DNA of 64,000 bases from Whitmania pigra (taxonomy: Eukaryota > Annelida > Clitellata > Hirudinida > Haemopidae): contig JAJTWR010000290.1 in NCBI GenBank assembly GCA_021613335.1, forward strand, positions 395,001-459,000, read 5' to 3'. The notes beneath the pieces are model-generated. The model was given only the letters and a program-made list of their open reading frames with translations, searched no databases and was not told the origin of the DNA. Of this stretch, positions 53,300-64,000 are shown piece after piece; the first letter of the stretch is position 1; every line of letters begins with the position of its first letter. Made by a program: the position numbers and the translations under genes.

Positions 53300-54358
53300 G
53301 GAAGATCTGACGTTACAGAATTGTACAGACAGTTTCATAAAAGAGCTAATGTTTATATTTTTGTACGTCTTGTCAGCTTTTGTTTTTGTTCCTGCTTTCA
53401 TTTGGGTGGCCGTGATTTCTGTCGAACGGTCGTCGCTCGTTACTTGAACATTTGTTAAAGGAACATGCCAGCTTCACAAATCTGACTTATTTATTTTCCA
53501 GTCTCGAATCCACATATTGTCAGAGTTGTGCAATTTAGATTTTTTTTTTATTTATTGTCTTTATGTTTTTCAACGTTTGTTTCTGCAGCATTCATCCGAG
53601 GTCATTGCCAATGCACGTCTCTCGATCACGATGCTCGCCTTTTTCACCTGAATAGGAAGTATATAGGGTTAAAACATGACAAAAAAAAGCATCAAATTGT
53701 AAATAAAAGTATCTCAGCTAAACCTGCGTTGCCTACGAGATGACGTCTCCGTATCTATGGTATCTGACTGGTAAGGAGCCGTCCACCGTGTTGGTATACA
53801 GCTCCATCGTACGAAGATGTCTGGCTATCTGTTAACAACAATTTTTAATACATTCTGAGTGGACGTGGCTCGAGCATTGGAATACGAGCGAGATCCGTTC
53901 GGTGAGGGGAGCGGGCGATGTGATATGAATTTGAGAATCATTTTTGCGAGATTTGACTTTCTAAGTCTTTAATGACCAAACTCACTGATATGTGATCGTG
54001 GAGGTGCATCCTTACGAGTTTCGAGTAGAGACAGTGGTTGTGTCTTGGTGATGACGGGCAACGATTGCTTCCGAACTTGCTCGAATTTGTTATTTTTGGC
54101 AGTGGTGTGGTATAGTTATTGGTAAAGCTGCTGAACGAATTGCAACAAGAGCCGGTTCTAGAAAGGTGTTTAATGTTTAAAAATAAAGCTATTAACCTCT
54201 CTTCTCCATTAGTTGTGGGAGAAAAAGTGTTAAATTTATTGCTGTTTCCTGATGTTTGGTTGGTCAACGTGGAGGACATTAAAGACGATCCTGAATTTGG
54301 TTTCGACCCTGACCTTTGTGAACATAGTTTGAAGTTCAGTGATTCATTCAAAAACAGG
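53300..54358. other. Spacer between convergent genes
   Basis: Holds the 3' UTR of the surface-protein gene and of the - strand gene that ends at 54359. An 81-codon + frame (54119-54364) and a 143-codon - frame (53938-54369) overlap one another and the final exon; neither shows a domain. Confidence 0.55.
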
Positions 54359-57300
54359 TCATAGTCCAATTTGAGTTATAAATTCATATTGCTTAGCTAC
54401 AGTTTCCTCTGGTGATGGCTGGTCAATTGTTAGTAATCTAACACAAAGTCAAGATAAATAAATGTAAATAATATCAAAATTATTCACCACCTTTGTCGAT
54501 CCATTTCAATTCCAGCACTGCGAATCTAGAGCACGATCAAACGTAATGACTGCACTAAGTTAACAAGGGTCGCATAACTGAAATAACAGCACAAATGCCT
54601 ACCCTGTTAATCCCGTCGATGCTTGGCAGTTTTGACGTTGTTTCGATTTCATCGGCCGACACGCTTCTCGCGTTGCGAACATTTTTCCAATTTCTTCCAG
54701 TCACGTGACCACTGCTGTCTTCTTCCTTATTGAAAAGCATCCGTTGTCGTCCTTGGTATCCAGATTCTGTGTGCTTTGTTACGGAAATGTCGTTCAATTG
54801 AACAAAAGCTTGAGGTATAAATTTCATCGTAGAATACGTTTTGAGCTCGTCATCGCCAGAGAACTTGCTACGTTTCACGACTCCCACATAGGTTATAGTT
54901 TTGGTCTTGAATTCTTGTCTAATCTGTAAAACAACACCGTTAAATATTAACTTTATTATCAATATCGTTGCAGTAATAAGTAATTAACGAACGAATGACA
55001 GTCTAATATAAACACTTTTTAACAGCAAAAGCGATTCTCAGAGGAGAACCTTTTTGTTACATTCCTCACACCTCAAGTATGAATGGACTGCAAATTAATC
55101 AATCTATCGAGCACCATTTTCAAGAATTCTTGATCTCATCTATACGTAAAAATTCACTTGTTCATCAGCGTCAAGAATGTTGTTGTTGTCATTGACAACG
55201 TCGAACATCTCTGCTTTTCTTTCGTTCTCAAACTCTGACGATGAATAAAGATGAAATCGTACTAATTTAAATAATAAAAACATATTATATTTATAGAATA
55301 TAATTTAATTTTATCCATTTACTGTGTCCGAACATGTAATGATGAAGAGAGTTTGGAGGCGTAAAGGTTAAATGGCAACATTGCAAAAATAAAATACATA
55401 TCTAACCCGTTCTGGTCTTAATTTTCCTTATGATGAGGATTGATTTGTCATCGTCATTGGATGCTTGTTTTAAGGAATCCCAATCCATTTCCTTGGTTTT
55501 GTTGTTTGAACGTTCGACGACTGGGGATTCTGCCTTGTGATCCGAGTCGATTTGCTCGCAGAGTTTTATTCTCAAGTTCACTTCAGGATTGGTTGAAGTC
55601 TGTTTTTTACGTCTAATTGTTGGATTTGTTTTCATTTTCTTAACTTCCGGTGTTTGTTTGCTCATTTTGCTGATTTTTGTTTGATCAGGGGGTTCTGTGG
55701 ATCCAACAGTCGGTTTAATTTTTTCTTGTAAGGATGCGTCTTCCTCCACAGAATATTCGAATTCTGTTTCCTGTTGGCCTGTCTGCGAAATTATGAACCA
55801 TTTATTTGGCAGCCAAACTGGTTAATGGGAACAACGAGTTAGCTAGTTAGATTACCATTGTTAGTAGAATAACTTCATTAACTACTTTCAATCACAGTTA
55901 TCAACACATCTTGCCTCCAGAAAATCGTCAAATGCTTCATCTTCTTCGGGAACTTCTTCAAGATCACCGGATATTTTCAGAAGTTTATCGCTGTCATCTT
56001 TATGGTCGTGCCGACGATAACTGTAGTGATCGAGGACATCTTCGTCATCATCGCCCTCATAGAATGCTGCACGATCTTCATCATGTTCCTTTGCAGACGA
56101 CTCTATCATTGCATTATCGCCCTCAATATTTCTTTCTAGGGATGTGCTGTCGTTGTTCAACTCGCATATCGGAGGGGTTTGTTCGCTGTTTGACGTCTGA
56201 AGATCTGAAGATTTGACGCGGCAAATTAAGACTACATGTATATACAAATATACATATAATATCAAACATTACTACACTTGATGCAGAATAAATATAATAT
56301 TAACAAATGTTATGTTATTTGTATCTATTTATATCTCTTTTAAAATTTATGTCCAGTCGTCACTTTTTTGGTTAAAAAATCCATCGCTCTCCACAGATGG
56401 GAGCACTTCATCTTCCTGCGAATAAAAGACATTTTTGAAGGTTAATTATGGGGAATTCACACACATGCATCAAAGCTTGATGAAACGGTATTGTAAACTT
56501 TTCCTAAATAAATTTTCATAAGTTATTATTCCGTAGTTTAGAATTGTATTTCATTGACTGGTTGTATCTCATTTTTGTTGAGGCTGGTCGTATTAGTGGA
56601 TATTAACCCTTCTACAGGTTAAATAAATTAAATAAAATATAAAATAAAAATAAAAATAGGATGGAAAGAAGGGGGAGAGACAACGCACGAACGGGAAGAT
56701 ATTTCACCTTTACGTTTTCGAGTGGGTCGTCAACCAATGGAGTCTTCGAAACAAAGATGAACATTTTTATGAATCAAATACTCATGTTGTGAATGAATAT
56801 TTATTTGTGCATTACGTACTATGCTAACAAAATTAGTTAATTTATAATTAAAATAGTGATTGTTATCGTTAAGTAAACAAAATGTTGCGAAATAATAAAC
56901 TCACTTCGCGAATCAACGTGTCTTCTTCGGAAAAGTTAATTTTTTCCTGGAATGAATACAATAACGATTTGTAATTAAAATAAAATAATATTACAATATA
57001 ATATTTTCGAAGTATACTTGTGTAAATGAAAATATCAATTTAAATACAAAACACGAATTGGTTTTCAATAACCGCCTTTTTAATAAAACACCTTTCTGTA
57101 CTTGGACTTTGAAGGTGTTCTCCTCACAATAATGGAGCTTCCTCCCTGATCAATGGATTCGATCGAGGTAAACGGGTCTGCAAATGGCAAGTGCCACTGT
57201 TCATCGATATCGCTTCCGTCATGAAATTCCTTGTCGACTTCAAGCAATGACTGGAAATGTTTGTCAAAGTTAATGTCTTTAAGATTCAAGTCGATAGTAC

Positions 57301-58473
57301 CGTCATCCGTAGTTTTAATGCAAAGTTTGTTTTAAGACATCAAATTATTTTTATGCTTCATTTTCAGTTTAAAAAAATCCTCCAGCTGCATGATTGCAGT
57401 TTGCACTTGCAAGCTTGAAGCTCGTCTTAACACAAACTTTAACTTGTGATTGACTCGCATTTTGATATTTTAAAAAATAATTTGCATCACCTGGTCGCTC
57501 GCTGATGTATGGTTCTCCTTTTTCACGCGTGGATTATAGATTCCCAATCTTTTTTTAATGACTGAATTTGGGATGTAGCCTGAAACGTCAAAATAGTACT
57601 TGAATCGACATATTTTAATAAAATCAAGACATTAAATGTCGAAGAAGTTATTTATAAATAACAATGCACTTCTAAAGTGTAGTAAAGCTACATCCAAACT
57701 CCAAACATGGCCGGTACCGTACGAACTCGGATATGAAAACTGCACTAATTGTATCTGGCATCGAGTACAGAATTGCAACAACTTGCTGCTGAACTCATTA
57801 AGTACGCAAGTGAAATTCTAGACGTGGGAATTTTTACGAATTTCTGGAATTATTGGATTCCAGCGATCCGTCGTTAGGCCTAGTTTCATGTGGATCATCT
57901 TATCATGCAAATGTAACCACAATTCATCTTATTGCAAATGTAACCACAATTTAGTCTCTTGTGGAGCATCTTATTGCAAATGTAACCACAATTCAGAACC
58001 GCCTCACCATCCGGCGCAATTGGGTATTTTATTCTCTGTTCTTCCAGCCATTTTTGTCTTTCTTCTTCCTTCCGTTTCTTCACTTCTTCCTCGTCTTCCT
58101 GATTTGCAACGTTTTCGTTTATCACTTGATCGACTGTTACCCTTTCTTCCTTCTTGGTTGGCTGGTTCTTTTGTAACCCGGATGATTTCTTTTCTACAAA
58201 ATAGATTGGGTAACGAAATCATAAAACTGCTCAGTAATCTTGTTTTAAAATCCAAGTTGCACTCAGCATAGTAAATGGTTTGATTCATTTAGAATCACGA
58301 CTAAGACTAGTAAAATTATCGAGTTATGATCATCACGATACGCTTTTATTACTGCTCGGTCTAATGAACTTGGCTAAATATGCCTAAAGCCATAGAAATA
58401 TGAACTTACGAAGAGATTTTCCGAACTTTTGCTTCGAGTTTTTGTTCGTGACTTTGTTATTGTGAGGAGCCAT
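54359..58473 (-). CDS. Acidic, lysine-rich multi-exon protein of unknown function
   Basis: About 13 exons: 58473-58410, 58193-58008, 57579-57491, 57276(?)-57092, 56946-56905, 56743-56708, 56415-56364, 56204-55906, 55782-55407, 55234-55158, 54923-54603, 54525-54491 and 54437-54359, near 600 aa. It starts MAPHNNKVTNKNSKQKF. A charged helix follows (EEVKKRKEEERQKWLEEQRI), then KYPIAPDGYIPNSVIKKRLG. Next come acidic segments with Ser, a Lys-rich block (KQTPEVKKMKTNPTIRRKK), and a C-terminal part with TYVGVVKRSKFSGDDE and PSPEETVAKQYEFITQIGL. No domain is recognised. Two weak points: exon 3 to 4 does not close in phase with the visible acceptor. The 56364 donor (AAAA|GTGACG) is weak; if unused, an earlier gene ends at TAA 56347-56349 and the rest is a second gene lacking a start. 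Confidence 0.6.
57895..57995. repeat. ~30-bp tandem repeat next to a splice donor
   Basis: Three copies of ATCTTATTGCAAATGTAACC plus ACAATT, in the intron just after exon 2 of the - strand gene. The unit includes GTGGTTAC on the transcript strand. Confidence 0.85.
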
Positions 58474-59364
58474 TTTTGTGATAATTTATTAGTGACAATG
58501 TTTCAATTAAGCTTGAGTGTTACGGAGATTCCAAGTTTTAATCTGTTCCAAAATATTGACTATCCATGAATCTAAGTATCCAGCTGTTGCTCAATGCCTG
58601 GCAACGGTATACAACAACATCGACTTCCTTGGCAACCACCACGTGCCCGAAGCAAGCGAATTGAAGAATTGAAAGCATCATTTTGTCCTCGATGCTACTT
58701 CCTGCTTGTTGTTGCACATTTTGTCGTTTACGAAGCTTTTCTTTCGATCTCGTTCAATTTTGTATGCGTTGGAACGAGTTCATTTTGTAACGGTGTTTGC
58801 GAAGTGTAAACACGAATTTCTAATCGGTGAGAGCCCGGGACACCGATTATTCTCCTTAGACTAAATAGTTTTGAACCATAATGAAGTGCTTTTTAAAGAT
58901 GATTTTAATGAATTTTCATCGCAGCATTTCATAATATGGGTTATTGCGATGAGTGGTATTCAGAACGTTGTTTGTTATCGTAAAGGTATTTATCAAACAT
59001 GTCTTGTGAAACTGCGCGCAAAATAACATAGTTATTATAGATAACATCTTTTTTTTTCAAAGTTAATTCTGTCGAATCAATTAAAGGTGTCATGTCCAAT
59101 GCATGAATATAATACAACGAATAGTGGCTAGCATTTTAGCAGGCGCTAAAATAAAATCACGATCATTTATTCGGCTGAAATAACCAAATGTTAACAAACA
59201 AGTTTTTGTTTAACGAAACATCTTCAAACATCGATACACTCGAAAGTGTCGTTTCAATTAGCACCCTCTTCAAATTGAATTGAGCAGTCTATTTACTGAC
59301 TAGCACAATGAAAGACTATGAAAATGTCATTTGAACGGCTCAACAAGTTTATCAAGAATGCCCG
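58474..59364. other. Spacer between the unknown gene and the GPCR
   Basis: Promoter side of the 54-58 kb gene and 3' UTR of the GPCR. No gene is seen. Confidence 0.55.
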
Positions 59365-60840
59365 TCAAACTTCCGTTTGTACTGCTTCGGATGTCGAATC
59401 GCACCTCTGAGGATGACAAGTGTCTTCTAGGATGGTGCTGTTCGTAACGAAGATGGAGCTCAGTTTGCCTTTCCACTTTCCTGTTACCGACTGTCTGGAG
59501 ATCGAAGGATCGTAGGAGCCTCGTTTTTGAAACGCTCGGCAACATTCGAATTTCGCACAACAGGAACAGCATTTCTTGAACATGAACACGAGTTCGTCTC
59601 TGAACTTTCGACCGGTGATGCAGTAAAGGAAGAAGTTGATGGAGTGGTTGAGATAAGCCAGCTGGTTGTTGATTGCTTTGCAGACGTCGTAAACGTGGTT
59701 GTTGCTACCGTCGCCGTTGTGGGACCAATACGGCTTGCCTATGAGCATGACGATGCTCGGAAAGACGCACACGAGAAAGGTAATGGATGCACTCAAGCAC
59801 ATCATCGTGGTTTGTTTATAAGATTGGCCACCCTGCGTCGATTTCTGGTTTCGAAGGATGATTGCTTTGCTTCGACTGGTGAGGTTTTTTATTCCTGCAT
59901 CGGTGGCGTTAACTTGGTGATGGTTGACACCGGTCGAGCTGGAATGTTTCGACCTCGCCTTCTCCTGTATTGATCGGGATTCTTGCAGATGCTTGGGATT
60001 AACGATGTCATTGCTTTGCGACAGAGTGCCTCCTCCCCGTCTTTGGGTCCCCAGATTTTTAACTTCGTTCTTGCTTAGCCGAGTCAGTGCCCATATAATC
60101 ATTGAGTTGCAAATGGCTAATATTGCAAAGGGAAGAACGCTGACTGTAGCAAAAGCAATCCACGGTCTGACTAGACTTTCAAAATGTTTGAATTCAAGTT
60201 TTTTTCCGCACGACATTATCATTTCAACTTCAGACGAACTGGAAAATGGAGAGCTACTGTTGACGATAGATGAGGACGCGATGGCCGAGTTGGGCTTAGA
60301 AAATTCCAGATCTCTAGTCCAAAATACATGGAAATTTTTTAGAAAAGCCAGCGAGAATATCACCGCACAGGCTATCTTGGAACGTTTAGGAACGCACACC
60401 GATCTTTTGTAGAGAGGAAAGCAAACCGCCACAAACCGGTCCAGAGTAAACGCCACCAAAATCCAAATGGCCGTGTCGCTAGAGGTGTAGAAAACGAACT
60501 TCTCCAGTTGACAAGTGAACGAATGGATGGAACTGAACTGGAAAAGTCCGCAAGCGCTGGTCCATTCCGGAATGATGCCAGAAATTAAAGCCAAGGTGTC
60601 GAAAATAGCAAGGGCCGTCAAGTAGACGCAAGTCGTGGTTCCGCGCAGGTTTTTTCTGTTGATGACTAAAAGTACGAGGATGTTTCCACAGAGACCCAGA
60701 AGGAGGATTATTGGGGAGACGTAGATCCACAAGTACTCGTCAGTCGAGGGCCCACTCTTTGCGTTTGGATGGCTGCTGACGAAAGACGCTGCAAGGTTCG
60801 CAGATGCTGAAACCGTCGCTGGATAGCTTGTAACTTCCAT
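59365..60840 (-). CDS. Class A (rhodopsin-like) GPCR, neuropeptide/FMRFamide-receptor type
   Basis: A single uninterrupted frame of 491 codons from ATG 60840. The in-frame extension to 60855 is upstream of an acceptor-like GATTGCAG and lacks ATG. Seven hydrophobic segments are present: TM1 with GLCGNILVLLVI, TM2 with LTALAIFDTLAL, TM3 ending FTLDRFVAVCFPL (DRF in place of DRY), TM6 with SITFLVCVFPSIVMLIG and TM7 with NHSINFFLYCITGRKFRDEL. Cys in ACGLFQF/SFTCQLE and the second loop can form the usual disulphide. Extracellular loop 2 and intracellular loop 3 are long and Ser-rich. The overall look is that of FMRFamide, TRH and GPR139/142-like peptide receptors; the ligand cannot be told. A CCSCCAKFECC cluster after TM7 may be palmitoylated. 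Confidence 0.9.
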   Translation of the reverse strand: MEVTSYPATVSASANLAASFVSSHPNAKSGPSTDEYLWIYVSPIILLLGLCGNILVLLVINRKNLRGTTTCVYLTALAIFDTLALISGIIPEWTSACGLFQFSSIHSFTCQLEKFVFYTSSDTAIWILVAFTLDRFVAVCFPLYKRSVCVPKRSKIACAVIFSLAFLKNFHVFWTRDLEFSKPNSAIASSSIVNSSSPFSSSSEVEMIMSCGKKLEFKHFESLVRPWIAFATVSVLPFAILAICNSMIIWALTRLSKNEVKNLGTQRRGGGTLSQSNDIVNPKHLQESRSIQEKARSKHSSSTGVNHHQVNATDAGIKNLTSRSKAIILRNQKSTQGGQSYKQTTMMCLSASITFLVCVFPSIVMLIGKPYWSHNGDGSNNHVYDVCKAINNQLAYLNHSINFFLYCITGRKFRDELVFMFKKCCSCCAKFECCRAFQKRGSYDPSISRQSVTGKWKGKLSSIFVTNSTILEDTCHPQRCDSTSEAVQTEV

Positions 60841-63800
60841 TTCAGTGACCTGCAATCTGCAATTAAAGACGTTATTGGATGTGCTGTTTTGTCGAACAAA
60901 ATTAACCAGATTTATGTATTTTATACTATTTATTTTATACTATTTTGTAAACATTTCAGTGTATTTTAGAAGCATCACGTTCCTACATGCTGACCTAAAA
61001 ACTGATGGTGGGGTCAGGCATTGGCCTACATAAGTACATTAGAAGTAAATTGTCGACTTACACGTTCGCCTCACACAACAATGGCATAAATAAAATAATA
61101 GTAATAATAACAACAACAATAATAATAATTTTAAAAAATAACAATAATAAAATAATAATAATATTGCAGAAAATGAATTGATTTAATATTTTTTCCTTTA
61201 TCTTTATACATTTATTCTTTAACAATTTGTATGTAGCCGGGTTATATATGAATTAATTACAAAATTTAAGTTTATTAATTTTAAAAATACTTCATTAAAC
61301 AAATGCTTAATATTCCACTAATAGCAGTTGCTTTGAAATATATTAATATATATGTTATATTATATTTTTATATATTATTAGAATATATTATTACTTTCAA
61401 AACGTATGTTGTTGATGCAGTAAGCCATTATCCAGAAGTGTTCGATAATTATCGTTAATGTTAAAATGATACAAGATGATGTTAGCACAAATGATGAATT
61501 ACATTGGATTCTACAAATGCTCACCTCCATGGCTACATTCTCACATTCTCAGAACATTCTCAACCTTCCACGAAATGGGAATTTTTTTTAACGTTTGATT
61601 TTTATTTATTTTGTTTTTATGTCGATTGCTGATTGTCATCATCGATTTATTCTCAGAAAGTTGACCAAAGCCTCGCGAACAGATGCCGAACGACTTTGCG
61701 AATTAACGAACGAACGAACGGACGAATGAATGAATGAATTCATTCCCATTATTACGAGGTTCGGGTCAGCAGGAATTTCTCACAGGAGCAGAACAAAGAA
61801 AGCTAGATAATGAAAGAAAGAAAGACAATGAGCATAACAATAACGAGCATCATAATAAGCATAATAATGGCAACAACGGCATTGCATAATAGAGCTTTTT
61901 ATTTTATTATTTCGGCGTGGATATTCAGGTAGAACTACATTATTAAATATCAAATAATGGAAATTGAAGTTAATTAAAAGACGTAAAGTTATGAAAAAAA
62001 TAACAACTCGAAATAACCAGTTTCCTACGAAATTCGAACTATCCTGGCTTGTTTAAACCAGTCCTGCTCCAACAATGCTTTCGAGTTTGGAACTCGTAAA
62101 TCGTAAATGGCTGCCTCAGAAGTATGCAGCATTATTATTGCAGTGTTACAATGCATTGAACTAGTCCTACAAACTTGACCTGATGGCAACAACAATTAAA
62201 AGTTGAAATATTAAATCATCATAATTTATTGAGTGAAACTGAAATAACATTGGAAGCAAATATTTCTAAGTTTCGCAGGCGCTTCTAACATACGTTAACA
62301 TTGGAAGATTTTGGAATAAGAAATTCTTTTAATAATTTGAATACTTGGAAAATAGGATGTAAAAATGTACACGTACTATTATTACATTTCGAGCTGTAAA
62401 GTGATACGTGGCATAGATTGCAATCTTATTTTTAATGGGTCGGATTGACTACGTAAACAATTTCAGTGACACCTTTATTTACTTTCCGTCTACATCGAAT
62501 AAATTATCACAGACTGATTTTTAAATACGGTATGGGCATTGTGGGCAGTCCAGATAGCGGGATGTCATTATTCCCTTAGGTCTACCCCTTGAGCCAATAT
62601 TTTGTTCTGTCCACGTTGCATGTATTTTTTCTTCGTTCGTTCGGCTCGATAAAAAATTAAAAAAACAATTTCAGAGTTTCTGAGAATAAGTTTTAAATTG
62701 CATTTCTATAGATTTCAGTGAATCACGTGACATCATGTCCACCTAGTCAGGGCGAAAAACTTAAACATCATTAAAATAATAATTGATTAATTGATTGTCG
62801 CTTGACTTCAGAAAAGGTTTTCCGTTCAGTATGTGATTTGCTTGCACTGAGGTTTATTTGTAATAAAGACAAACAATGAAATTAACTTTTAAACAACTGT
62901 CGAGCAGAAAGTTCAATTGTCAGCGCTCAAAGTTGATAAAACATTTTCAAAGAAACACTTAAAAGTTATGCGATAAAATGATTTTATTAAAATCAAATAC
63001 AAATATCCTTCTTTGTCGGTCACTATTTAGGGATGAATTTTTCAGCGAAGCACTTGCGGGTAGTCATATATTTTATTTGTCTTTTTAAAATGTGTTATTT
63101 TGCAAATTTGTTTTTGGTATGTTAGTTTACTAAATAGCGCGAGTACTGGAAAGGTTCATTTAAATGAAGGTGTTTTCGAGCAGATCAAAGAGACTTTGAT
63201 AATATCTTAAGTTACCGTATTCAGTTTCATGCATCAGTCTTTCATTACTTAAATAATTTTTCAATAAGAATGCACCACAAATTCGTGGTAAAAAAGAAAA
63301 GGTATTTCATAGCTTCAAAACTCCGGACAAAGGTTAACAGAGCTTCATAGCAAGGTGATTCATATAATGAGGGGATACAGGAAATAATACGAATGACGTG
63401 GGTGGTGCAAAATGAATAGTGGCTGCAATTATCAAACACAACTAGTTCTTAATATGATTTGTAAATTTAATCATACTGAAATTTCAATTTTAATAATGAG
63501 GAAATTTTGTTTAACATTTGTTCAATTTAAATTCTGTTTAGGTCACAAAAAATATCAAATTGTAAAGTGGTGAGAGTAATAGGAAATAGTTTGCTGCACG
63601 TATTTATACGTTGAAATCGCTAGCAAGTGAATTATTGACAATGGTTTCTATATCCTGGTGTCAATGACCGAATCGCAACTTTGGGCTAAAAGCTCTTAGT
63701 TTTCATGTGAATCGTCACAAAATCAATAAGATATTGAAGATGTAATTACATCATAACAACATAAAATAATGTAACAAAATCATAGTTCACTGACAACATG

Positions 63801-64000
63801 CCGAAAAATACCATTAACTATTTATAAATAACAAGTTAATAATAGCAACTGTATTTGCTTTTTATTTACTTGTTATTAAGCAGCCGATGAAAGCGAACCA
63901 TGGTTATCTACTTAGTATTTATACATATGTACATTACATCAGTGTGGAGAAATGCACAATAAAAAATAAAATAAAATAAATAAAATAAAAACACTGATTG
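60841..64000. other. AT-rich region upstream of the GPCR
   Basis: Contains an AAT-rich microsatellite (about 61085-61170), a short AACG/AATG tetranucleotide run (61703-61740) and AAAT runs at the right edge. The GPCR 5' UTR and promoter should lie near 60850-61500. No frame above 64 codons and no RNA gene was noticed. Confidence 0.6.

Noticed and set aside
53938..54369. 143-codon - frame and overlapping 81-codon + frame
   Set aside because: The final exon of the - strand gene stops at 54359 in a different frame with good splice sites; these two frames overlap each other and have no domain.
59527..60412. 148- and 162-codon + strand frames opposite the GPCR
   Set aside because: Antisense shadows; the - strand shows all seven membrane segments and class A motifs.

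Overview
The window is eukaryotic nuclear DNA from a bilaterian invertebrate. The genes are split into many short exons by mostly small, AT-rich GT-AG introns, there are no operons or ribosome binding sites, and simple-sequence and dispersed repeats fill the spaces. The gene set suggests an animal outside the vertebrates: one AMPK beta gene, a SKAP-type adaptor, a charlatan/REST-style multi-zinc-finger gene and an intronless neuropeptide-type GPCR. A spiralian (lophotrochozoan) fits best, but this is inference; no marker in the window fixes the phylum.

Layout. 1-2208 is a degenerate minisatellite. 2209-6477 carries several microsatellites and the 3' part of a Mxi1/Mad-type bHLH-zipper gene (+). 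8838-11417 is AMPK beta (-). 11418-19829 is a gene-poor repeat cluster with a palindromic element, LINE and LTR-retrotransposon remnants and 93-bp tandem repeats. 19830-38308 is a dense run of four + strand housekeeping genes: STX5 (Golgi SNARE), LYPLAL1 (serine hydrolase), GIGYF (4EHP-linked translational repressor) and SPG7/paraplegin (mitochondrial m-AAA protease). 38695-41869 is a 9-finger C2H2 factor (-). 47154-48009 is SELENOT (-), with an in-frame UGA selenocysteine codon and a candidate SECIS element in its 3' UTR. It is divergent from a SKAP-like adaptor (+, 48303-50383). 51756-53299 is an unrecognised secreted or membrane-anchored protein (+). 54359-58473 is an unrecognised acidic/lysine-rich protein (-). 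59365-60840 is a class A GPCR (-). 60841-64000 is AT-rich with no gene seen.

The genes are not a functional pathway; they are a normal animal neighbourhood. I joined exons by hand from conserved protein sequence and splice sites. For Mxi1 (visible part), AMPK beta, STX5, LYPLAL1, GIGYF, SPG7, the zinc-finger gene, SELENOT, SKAP and the 51.7-kb gene, every splice phase closes. One junction in the 54-58 kb gene does not.

I do not see a wholly new biological system. The strongest items for a second look are the selenoprotein T gene with its SECIS, the tandem amplification of an exon-intron junction (nine copies of one 5' splice site) in the Mxi1-like gene, a 162-bp hAT-like MITE with an intact 8-bp target duplication, and two conserved-looking multi-exon genes of unknown function.
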